This document shows, one piece after another, positions 55,524 to 64,000 of a DNA stretch of 64,000 bases; the stretch's first letter is position 1; each line of letters opens with the position of its first letter. Under the pieces are notes generated by a model. It saw only the letters and a list, made by a program, of their open reading frames with translations, did no database searches and was not told where the DNA came from. The DNA comes from Mikania micrantha (lineage: Eukaryota > Streptophyta > Magnoliopsida > Asterales > Asteraceae), in NCBI GenBank assembly GCA_009363875.1, contig CM018686.1, positions 2,294,001-2,358,000 on the forward strand, given 5' to 3'. Position numbers and translations under genes: made by a program.

Positions 55524-56615
55524 ATGATAAATCGGATTCAAGGCCATGGCAACACCTCTGGCCATACTACAGGAGAGACTAGTGGAAACACTAGTCATAC
55601 TTCTGACTGCTCCTACAAATCCTTTGTAGGATGCAAACCACCAAGCTTTACTGGTGCTGAAGGAGCTGTTGGACTGATCCAATGGCTAGAGAAAATGGAG
55701 AATACACTGGACATAAGCGGTTGTCCAGAACACCACAAAGTTCGCTATGCAGTGGGATCATTTAGCAAGCGAGCATTGACATGGTGGAACGCTCAGATTA
55801 GAGCAAAGGGGAGAGATGAAACAATGGCGATGCCCTGGACAGAGTTCAAACTCCTACTGAGGAATGAGTTCTGTCCGAAACATGAACTGCAGCAATTAGA
55901 GGTTGAGCTCTCGAACCATGTGATGAAGGGAGCCGATCATATGACTTTTACCAACCGCTATCATGAATTGGTAGCCCTGGTGCCAGAGATGGTGCCAACA
56001 TTGGAAAAGTTGATTGATCGATATGTAGCAGGATTACCTTCCTGTATTCAAAGCATTGTATTGGCTTCATATCCTGCTACACTGGAGTCAGCTATCTCCC
56101 TCTCAGCCAAGCTTACTAAAGTAATGGTGAAATCAGGAGAGTTGAAAGACGACTCGGGCAAGACTAAAGAGGAACAACCGAAGAAGAAACAAAAGGTCAC
56201 TCGAGACTACGCGACACCCGTGACTCTTCATCAAATTGCTACAGTGCCTGCTAAAGCTACACGCAAACCCTACTCAGGCGTACATCCTCAATGTGCACAA
56301 TGTCAGTTTCATCATGCTGCCACAATGCCGTGTAGGCAGTGTACCAACTGTGGCCGAAAAGGTCATCTGGTACAACACTGCCGAACCACACCGGCACCGG
56401 TCGTAAACAACGCCGCCATGGCAATGCCACCACCACAAAACCCTGGCAATTACAACAATAACAATCGGGGATGCTATAACTGTGGAGAACTAGGTCATTT
56501 CTCCAGAGACTGCCCGAAGAAGGCACAACAAGGAGCTCAAGTGCCTCGTGGGAGAGCATATATGATTGGAGCCGCTGCAGCACGCCAAGACCCGGAGACG
56601 GGTACTGGTATGTAG
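55524..56615 (+). CDS. Gag protein of TR-GAG unit 1
   Basis: 363 residues from the first in-frame ATG at 55524; the frame is open 20 codons further upstream to a TAG at the inversion junction, so the native N-terminus has probably been lost. The Gag core reads CKPPSFTGAEGAVGLIQWLE, then TWWNAQIRAKGRD. Two zinc knuckles are present (CTNCGRKGHLVQHC and CYNCGELGHFSRDC). It ends with GRAYMIGAAAARQDPETG, the linker that in full elements leads into protease, and stops at 56613-56615. It might assist packaging of its own RNA using enzymes from autonomous relatives. Confidence 0.82.
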   Translation: MINRIQGHGNTSGHTTGETSGNTSHTSDCSYKSFVGCKPPSFTGAEGAVGLIQWLEKMENTLDISGCPEHHKVRYAVGSFSKRALTWWNAQIRAKGRDETMAMPWTEFKLLLRNEFCPKHELQQLEVELSNHVMKGADHMTFTNRYHELVALVPEMVPTLEKLIDRYVAGLPSCIQSIVLASYPATLESAISLSAKLTKVMVKSGELKDDSGKTKEEQPKKKQKVTRDYATPVTLHQIATVPAKATRKPYSGVHPQCAQCQFHHAATMPCRQCTNCGRKGHLVQHCRTTPAPVVNNAAMAMPPPQNPGNYNNNNRGCYNCGELGHFSRDCPKKAQQGAQVPRGRAYMIGAAAARQDPETGTGM

Positions 56616-57079
56616 TATCTCCTTACTCACAAGACTTTATTTCATTTTGATACTAGTATGAATAAGAAATTCATCTTATTCTTATCAGTATAAACACATG
56701 AGTATTCCATGGAACTTAGAAATCCTTTTATTGGGATACAAACAATGAAAGAGTGCCTAGTTAATACACATAACATACGAAGGAGACAATAGCTAACACT
56801 AAGATTGTGTAACAATTGATACTCAAAGCATCAACTAGTTTGAGCAATAAGGTGTTGGAATCATACATAGACTTAGTAAGCCGTAACAGTAAGACACTGA
56901 TGCACAATAAGATTAGCGAAACTTTGAAGTCATACATAAGAATCCCAAACACAACCCAGATTTGACTTGGGAGTGTAGGGACAACACACGAAACAAAGTC
57001 TTTCCATCTGTTTACAAAGAAAGTCGTTCCGATAATAACTTTTAAATTTCGGGACGAAATTTCTTTAACAAGGGGAGAC
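56616..57079 (+). other. Non-coding 3' part of unit 1 with polypurine tract
   Basis: No pol remnant is seen. It ends with ttcgggacgaaatttcttta and aaggggagac before the next LTR. Repeated in unit 2 at 59329-59790. Confidence 0.7.
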
Positions 57080-59790
57080 TGTAACATCTGTGCCGGAACC
57101 GTCACCGGAACAGTAAATTCCACAGTGAAGTGCACAGTAACTCAGATACACGCTACACGAGGCTATGTTAATACTATGTACACGGAGGCTTAACACTAAA
57201 CTATTATGAGATTATCTGAAATCTGATTTAAAACCTTAGGGTTTAACAGTCAGAAACACATCAGATAACCCTGAACAAGTACACATATGTTTGATTTGAT
57301 GCTATTATGTATAAACGTATGCGAGGATTAACAGAACAAAACCATAACAGTTGTTGTTACAGAATGTTAAACAGACGAACTATTCGTATAGGTGACGATC
57401 TGTACGAATAGATCTGAAGGTTTAATGATCCGGAATGATAACTGGAAAGTAGAAAACAAGATCAGAAAGTGAAACGTACGATCGTGTTCGTGCAGTTAGC
57501 GCTCTGCACGAAGACGCGCGTAAGTGACGATTTCTGATGAAACGATAACGATAAACGATTCGAACGATAATAAAGTTAAGGAAATAAAGTATTTCCTGTT
57601 TTACAATTTTGAAACTCATCATAAATAAACTCAAAACAAAACTATTTTAAATTTCAAGCGCGTAAAACAAAATACGCGAGAAATGAAAGAAACGCGTATT
57701 AATAATAAATTACGTTAATTCGTTTAAGAATAATAATATTTAACATATTTATAAAAATAATTACTTACCAAATATTTAAAATGAATTCTTTTAATTAATT
57801 ACGTAAAAAAAAAATACGCGTGAATTCCGGATACGCAACCGAATTACGAACCGAGCAACCAAAATGAACCCGAACACCCCGTGGAGTATAAAAACTTTAA
57901 AATGAAAGTTTTCTTTCATTTTCCATCTCTCCCACCTCTCTCTTTCGCCCATTCCCGGCCACCACCACACCACCACCAAAAACCACCTTCTCTCCTCCAT
58001 ATCTTGGTCGTTTCTCAACGAAAATGGGCGTTCTTGGTGTCCACGCGTAGCCCTTAATCTCCTCTACACGAAAGTACAAAGGATCTGTTCCAAAATCCAC
58101 TGAAATCGAAGGAAAGTTGGCCGGCGAAGGAGATTGAATGGCGAAGAAGTAGCAGCGAATGAGAGGGAGGGTGCTTAGGCGACACTGCTGAGTACCCAAT
58201 TGACAAGCCAACTGAAAGATGTCATCCCAGAGATGATAAATCGGATTCAAGGCCATGGCAACACCTCTGGCCATACTACAGGAGAGGCTAGTGGAAACAC
58301 TAGTCATACTTCTGACTGCTCCTACAAATCCTTTGTAGGATGCAAACCACCAAGCTTTACTGGTGCTGAAGGAGCTGTTGGACTGATCCAATGGCTAGAG
58401 AAAATGGAGAATACACTGGACATAAGCGGTTGTCCAGAACACCACAAAGTTCGCTATGCAGCGGGATCATTTAGCAAGCGAGCATTGACATGGTGGAACG
58501 CTCAGATTAGAGCAAAGGGGAGAGATGAAACAATGGCGATGCCCTGGACAGAGTTCAAACTCCTACTGAGGAATGAGTTCTGTTCGAAACATGAACTGCA
58601 GCAATTAGAGGTTGAGCTCTCGAACCATGTGATGAAGGGAGCCGATCATATGACTTTTACCAACCGCTATCATGAACTGGTAGCCCTGGTGCCAGAGATG
58701 GTGCCAACATTGGAAAAGTTGATTGATCGATATGTAGCAGGATTACCTTCCTGTATTCAAAGCATTGTATTGGCTTCATATCCTGCTACACTGGAGTCAG
58801 CTATCTCCCTCTCAGCCAAGCTTACTAAAGTAATGGTGAAATCAGGAGAGTTGAAAGACGACTCGGGCAAGACTAAAGAGGAACAACCGAAGAAGAAACA
58901 AAAGGTCACTCGAGACTACGCGACACCCGTGACTCTTCATCAAATTGCTACAGTGCCTGCTAAAGCTACACGCAAACCCTACTCAGGCGTACATCCTCAA
59001 TGTGCACAATGTCAGTTTCATCATGCTGCCACAATGCCGTGTAGGCAGTGTACCAACTGTGGCCGAAAAGGTCATCTGGTACAACACTGCCGAACCACAC
59101 CGGCACCGGTCGTAAACAACGCCGCCATGGCAATGCCACCACCACAAAACCCTGGCAATTACAACAATAACAATCGGGGATGCTATAACTGTGGAGAACT
59201 AGGTCATTTCTCCAGAGACTGCCCGAAGAAGGCACAACAAGGAGCTCAAGTGCCTCGTGGGAGAGCATATATGATTGGAGCCGCTGCAGCACACGCCAAG
59301 ACCCGGAGACGGGTACTGGTATGTAGTATCTCCTTACTCACAAGACTTTATTTCATTTTGATACTAGTATGAATAAGAAATTCATCTTATTCTTATCAGT
59401 ATAAACACATGAGTATTCCATGGAACTTAGAAATCCTTTTATTGGGATACAAACAATGAAAGAGTGCCTAGTTAATACACATAACATACGAAGGAGACAA
59501 TAGCTAACACTAAGATTGTGTAACAATTGATACTCAAAGCATCAACTAGTTTGAGCAATAAGGTGTTGGAATCATACATAGACTTAGTAAGCCGTAACAG
59601 TAAGACACTGATGCACAATAAGATTAGCGAAACTTTGAAGTCATACATAAGAATCCCAAACACAACCCAGATTTGACTTGGGAGTGTAGGGACAACACAC
59701 GAAACAAAGTCTTTCCATCTGTTTACAAAGAAAGTCGTTCCGATAATAACTTTTAAATTTCGGGACGAAATTTCTTTAACAAGGGGAGAC
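57080..59790 (+). repeat. TR-GAG unit 2 (2711 bp direct repeat)
   Basis: Same organisation as unit 1. The near-identity of whole units points to recent amplification by unequal recombination between LTRs. Confidence 0.9.
58233..59372 (+). CDS. Gag protein of TR-GAG unit 2, altered C-terminus
   Basis: Same as the unit 1 Gag apart from a few substitutions (Ala for Val in RYAAGSF, Ser for Pro in EFCSKHEL). Two extra bases near 59291 shift the frame after GAAAA and add a different 20-residue hydrophobic tail. Zinc knuckles are intact. Confidence 0.8.
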   Translation: MINRIQGHGNTSGHTTGEASGNTSHTSDCSYKSFVGCKPPSFTGAEGAVGLIQWLEKMENTLDISGCPEHHKVRYAAGSFSKRALTWWNAQIRAKGRDETMAMPWTEFKLLLRNEFCSKHELQQLEVELSNHVMKGADHMTFTNRYHELVALVPEMVPTLEKLIDRYVAGLPSCIQSIVLASYPATLESAISLSAKLTKVMVKSGELKDDSGKTKEEQPKKKQKVTRDYATPVTLHQIATVPAKATRKPYSGVHPQCAQCQFHHAATMPCRQCTNCGRKGHLVQHCRTTPAPVVNNAAMAMPPPQNPGNYNNNNRGCYNCGELGHFSRDCPKKAQQGAQVPRGRAYMIGAAAAHAKTRRRVLVCSISLLTRLYFILILV

Positions 59791-61359
59791 TGTAACATCT
59801 GTGCCGGAACCGTCACCGGAACAGTAAATTCCACAGTGAAGTGCACAGTAACTCAGATACACGCTACACGAGGCTATGTTAATACTATGTACACCGGAGG
59901 CTTAACACTAAACTATTATGAGATTATCTGAAATCTGATTTAAAACCTTAGGGTTTAACAGTCAGAAACACATCAGATAACCCTGAACAAGTACACATAT
60001 GTTTGATTTGATGCTATTATGTATAAACGTATGCGAGGATTAACAGAACAAAACCATAACAGTTGTTGTTACAGAATGTTAAACAGACGAACTATTCGTA
60101 TAGGTGACGATCTGTACGAATAGATCTGAAGGTTTAATGATCCGGAATGATAACTGGAAAGTAGAAAACAAGATCAGAAAGTGAAACGTACGATCGTGTT
60201 CGTGCAGTTAGCGCTCTGCACGAAGACGCGCGTAAGTGACGATTTCTGATGAAACGATAACGATAAACGATTCGAACGATAATAAAGTTAAGGAAATAAA
60301 GTATTTCCTGTTTTACAATTTTGAAACTCATCATAAATAAACTCAAAACAAAACTATTTTAAATTTCAAGCGCGTAAAACAAAATACGCGAGAAATGAAA
60401 GAAACGCGTATTAATAATAAATTACGTTAATTCGTTTAAGAATAATAATATTTAACATATTTATAAAAATAATTACTTACCAAATATTTAAAATGAATTC
60501 TTTTAATTAATTACGTAAAAAAAAAATACGCGTGAATTCCGGATACGCAACCGAATTACGAACCGAGCAACCAAAATGAACCCGAACACCCCGTGGAGTA
60601 TAAAAACTTTAAAATGAAAGTTTTCTTTCATTTTCCATCTCTCCCACCTCTCTCTTTCGCCCATTCCCGGCCACCACCACACCACCACCAAAAACCACCT
60701 TCTCTCCTCCATATCTTGGTCGTTTCTCAACGAAAATGGGCGTTCTTGGTGTCCACGCGTAGCCCTTAATCTCCTCTACACGAAAGTACAAAGGATCTGT
60801 TCCAAAATCCACTGAAATCGAAGGTATGAGGCCAAGAACTTACGAAAAATTAGGGTTTTCTCTCTTGAACCCTAATCGGGCCACCATCCTTACCACCTGT
60901 TAAACATGATCACGATGACCACCTGTAGAAACCACGACCTTCGATCCACCTGAGAAACCATGGATTAGGGGTTACTAGGTTGGCCCAAGCCACGGCCGAA
61001 TGAGCTACTCAGACTGCCGAATGGCTTTGGTCGAATGGCCTTCATGCGCCAGCCATCCTCATTCGCGAGCCACTCATTCGGCCTAAGCACCCTCCCTCTC
61101 ATTCGCTGCTACTTCTTCGCCATTCAGTCTCCTTCGCCGGCCAACTTTCCTTCGCCACCTCATTCGACCAGTGGTCATTCGGGACTAAGCCATTCGCTTG
61201 GAGCCACCTCATTCGACTATGACCCGTTCGGTCCTCATTCTTCCAGCCACCCACACACCATTCGACCAAATCACTAGCCAAGCATAGCTCTACTAGGTTG
61301 GATAATCGTGTTCTACCTAGTGTCCCCTTGCTGTCTAGAACCCTAATGCAGAACAATAC

Positions 61360-62400
61360 ATGGCCCAGCAACAACTAACAAGGCCCAAACACAGTTAGTG
61401 GTCTATTTTGACTCAACCAGTTCATGGGAATGTTCCAAGCCCAACATATCCTTATGTAGCCCAAAGTTACTACTATTGGCCCATGGAGCTGATTAGGCAC
61501 ATTAAGCCCAATAACCTGTTCAACAGAACTTACCAGGCCCAGGTAGGCCCAGCTCATCCCCACTCAGCCCAGTAGCATTCACAGGCCCAACTTTGTCAAA
61601 GGAAAGCTCGACAGTATGTATTGTTGGTTCATTTTCATGGTGGCTATAGTAATTCAGCCCAAGTGACCTACCTTGGCCCAACTTCGTTACTTCGGCCCAC
61701 TGGATATGATTAACCTATGCTTGTCTTGTTCATCTTGACCCAACCACCTTTTTATAATAAAAACACTTAACAGGCCCATTGTGTTACCAAGGCCACTGCT
61801 AAGGCCCAAACAACCCCTTCATTTGTTTAAATCCAACTCCTTGGCCAGCCCAATTGGCCCACCTCAACCTTTCAGGCCCAATACCCCTACCATTTATCCA
61901 TTTACTCTTGAAAGGCCCAACGTGAAGTGAATGGCCCAAGGCCCACTACTTATGGCTCAAGGCCTACTACTTTTGGCCCAAGGCCACCATTTTGGCCAAA
62001 AGCCCAAATTCAAGGCCCATCACTGTTTCAGCCATTCTAACCCAGGCCCAACTTGGCCCATGAACCCTTTTGGCAAAGGCCGGAGACAAATCCCAATGGG
62101 CCCATCAAAATCCACCCGAGGCCCACAACAAGGCCCATTTGAGGCCCTTGTCTTCACTTTTGGGGCCACGTTGTCATTAACTTGGTCACCAACATGTTTC
62201 TGACCCATTTTCGATTCCAACAGCCCTATATGACTCTAGGCCCAACAAATATTGCCTAGGCCCACCTTGGGCCCAATTAAATCCTTATTGGCCCAAGACA
62301 AGGCCCAAAAAGCCCTTGAACTCTAGCTTTGTAACTTTTGGCAAGGCCTTCATGATTCGACACATAATATCATTGGTCCAACTTAAATTGTTGGCCCACA
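61360..62400 (+). promoter_or_regulatory. Cluster of about 28 GGCCCA motifs
   Basis: GGCCCA occurs about 28 times by eye in 1.04 kb, nearly all on the plus strand, as aggcccaa, tggcccaa and similar. The complement TGGGCC is the plant site II element bound by TCP factors. The motif arrangement is irregular, so it is a dispersed motif expansion rather than a simple satellite. ORFs such as 61931-62203 reflect it. Confidence 0.6.
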
Positions 62401-63668
62401 TGACTAAAGAACTATTATAACTCTTAATTCAACACTAATAAGTATGATAAACAAGGGATTACTATCAAAACGGCAACTTTTGCAACAAAGTCTTGTAATT
62501 TATAACATGACTTCATGAAACTACAAATGGGCTTTAAACACAAGTTAGATAAGACAAGAATGAACCAAAGAAAGTCTATGGATTACAAGAACCAATAATA
62601 AATAAAGATGGGCCAATAAAGACCGAAGACTTGAGTGTTGGCCAAAGCTTATGGCTAACACATACAAACACACATAATCCCTATAATTCATACTAATGAG
62701 TTATAAACATCGTGAGATCAATACAGGATCGTGAAAATACACTCAAGCACAATCAAGAGCGCGTACATTTTGTTTAGGCTAAGTCAAACCTCAACAACTA
62801 CAAGGTGAGTTCATTGTCCCTTTTCAAACATATTTGTTTTTACCTCGGGACTGAGAAGCATGTTAAACATTTTAAATAAACATTGAAGTGTTTTAAAGAA
62901 ATGCTTTTACTCTTATTCTTGGTGCTTATACTGTATGCTTGCCACTTATGACATATTGTTTATGCTTAAACTTCATGTTGGATATTTATGCTATGAAACT
63001 TTAGGCTTAAACTTTACACTTGATGAGTGTACTGTAAACTTTATTCCTAAACTATAGGCTAAAGTCTAATTGACTATGCCAGAGGCTACGTGCTTGAACT
63101 ATACGCTTGATGATTATGCTATACACTGTATTCACAAACTTTAGACTAAATGCATATGTTAGAGGCTAGATTCTTAATCTATACTCTTGAAGTTATGCTA
63201 AACACGTGAGACTTAGACAACATACTCAATGCTAAAGCTTTGTAACATTCACGCTAAATGCTAACACTTGTTACATTCGTTTCGAGAACTCATACTATGA
63301 ACATATATTCTAAACCCTAATATTGTATATCAATATTTTAAAGATTAATTTCTTACTCTCTTAAATTAAGTGTCAAATCAGTTTGTCACTTATACTTACT
63401 TACTCAAACTTAAACTTGGAAACTTAACTCACGAAGACTTGTAGGCTTAGAATTCTTAAAGCACTTAAATGCTTGTAACACTAGAAGGCTCGAACAATTA
63501 AAGGCATAAGATACAATTCAAACTCAATGCTATTGGATTATGCCAAGTGCTAAGGGCATAAACTACTTGTTAATACTAAAGCTATGTGTTCATACCAAGT
63601 GCTAAGGGTATATGCTAATTGATGATACTAATGTGAATGCTTGATATACTTGGGAAGGCTCAGACAAC

Positions 63669-63992
63669 AGACTGATTGACCGCCGCGTCTTGACATTGGT
63701 CAAGCCCTACTAGTCATCAGTAAAACTATGTGGATGCTTTAAACTTGTATGCTTAAACTATGGGACATTGCAGGACAGACTGTTGACCGCCGCGTGTTGA
63801 CCTAGGTATCAACCCCTACTAGTCATCAGTGTTCCTCCTTGTCGTACATCGTAAGACCGACTGTTGACCGCTGCGTGTTGACCTAGGTGTCAACCCCTTC
63901 TAGTCATCAGTGCTCTTCGGTGTTGAAATTAGGTAAGATAGACTGATTGACCGCCGCGCCATGACAGTGGTCAAGCCCTCCTAGTCATTCAG
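63669..63992 (+). repeat. Four spaced copies of a 50-bp repeat
   Basis: Copies at about 63669-63720, 63777-63829, 63855-63910 and 63939-63992 share gactg(a)ttgaccgccgcg, a central tgac...gtcaa arm, and ctagtcatcagt. The arms ttgac and gtcaa can pair. Spacing is 78-108 bp; the series may continue outside the window. Confidence 0.85.
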
Positions 63993-64000
63993 TTATCTTC

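Larger units (their letters stand above)
54369..57079 (+). repeat. TR-GAG unit 1 (2711 bp direct repeat)
   Basis: Nearly identical to 57080-59790; I see about ten differences, mostly single bases, and a 2-bp indel at the gag end. LTR-like part to 55403, an inverted LTR fragment to 55471, gag, a 465-bp non-coding tail and the polypurine tract. Confidence 0.9.
54369..64000 (+). mobile_element. Tandem TR-GAG (gag-only Ty3/gypsy derivative), LTR-gag-LTR-gag-LTR, runs past the window end
   Basis: Three copies of the same LTR start, tgtaacatctgtgccgg, lie at 54369, 57080 and 59791, exactly 2711 bp apart each time; the second and third are preceded by a polypurine tract (aaggggagac) and a ttcgggacgaaattt block. 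Between them lie gag genes without any protease, RT or integrase. The third LTR is different after 60824 and continues to the window end. The 5-bp flank at 54364-54368 is atacc, which predicts the same five bases at the far end. Confidence 0.85.
59791..64000 (+). repeat. Third LTR of the TR-GAG array, long form, incomplete at window end
   Basis: The first 1034 bp match the LTR part of units 1 and 2; after 60824 the sequence is unique. It holds a cattcg-rich block (60995-61270), a GGCCCA-rich block (61360-62400), an AT-rich part and four spaced repeats near the end. caaggtgagttcattgtccc at 62802 resembles the aaggtgagtttacggcccc of the element 2 LTR, supporting that this is one long Tekay-type LTR. 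No TG...CA end is seen, so it is over 4.2 kb or contains another insertion. Confidence 0.65.

Noticed and set aside
55236..55682. 148-residue minus-strand ORF opposite the TR-GAG leader (also at 57897-58391)
   Set aside because: Antisense to gag and to the inverted LTR fragment; no domain.
61931..62203. 90-residue ORF in the GGCCCA block
   Set aside because: Reflects motif repetition only.
1..64000. tRNA, rRNA or other structural RNA genes
   Set aside because: None seen; the tggtatcagagcc matches are retrotransposon primer-binding sites, not tRNA genes.

Overview
The window is plant nuclear DNA. It holds a cellular gene with eight short-intron exons of plant type, Tekay-type chromovirus and Ty1/copia retrotransposons primed by initiator tRNA-Met, RTE and L1 LINEs, a Helitron, a Mutator-like element and several MITEs. 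A eudicot is certain enough; an asterid or Asteraceae source is my guess from the overall style and is not proven.

Layout. 1-6250 is the genic part: an AT-rich direct repeat, a SINE, then a complete PIGA (SETH2-type) glycosyltransferase gene on the minus strand (1723-4212), with a second SINE in its probable 5'UTR intron and candidate 5'UTR exons up to about 6110. It is the only cellular gene I can support.

6260-33800 is one nested structure. A non-autonomous Mutator-like element with about 145-bp terminal inverted repeats and a perfect 9-bp target duplication received an RTE-clade LINE. That LINE then received two nearly intact 11.9-kb Ty3/gypsy elements, each with a perfect 5-bp target duplication (agaga; aagat). 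Removing the insertions leaves about 1.1 kb of Mutator-like DNA. Both gypsy elements have long, almost identical LTRs and an extra coiled-coil ORF between the primer-binding site and gag. Both show sequence evidence for introns: a 1743-nt candidate intron that would join ORF1 in frame to gag in element 1, and a 78-nt intron inside gag in element 2. In each element Gag would package the RNA and protease, reverse transcriptase, RNase H and integrase come from the same polyprotein.

33811-38812 is intergenic DNA with three MITEs (33920, 35696, 36237) with matching target duplications and a 749-bp Helitron. 38813-43569 is a compact minus-strand copia element with 207-bp LTRs and one frameshift. 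43570-44981 holds a 12-bp minisatellite inside a probable MITE. 44982-51333 is an older, heavily mutated copia element. 51400-54085 is a deleted L1 LINE carrying a MITE, followed by a truncated LTR.

From 54369 to the window end lies a tandem array of a gag-only (TR-GAG type) gypsy derivative: two 2711-bp LTR-gag units in direct repeat and then a much longer LTR that runs out of the window. The short units carry a fragment of the long LTR in inverted orientation next to gag. The long LTR contains an exceptional cluster of GGCCCA motifs.

The most interesting candidates are the extra pre-gag ORFs with possible regulated splicing (9975-12507 and 22769-24020), the minisatellite inside the candidate intron, and the rearranged tandem TR-GAG array. 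All counts are by eye; no searches were run.
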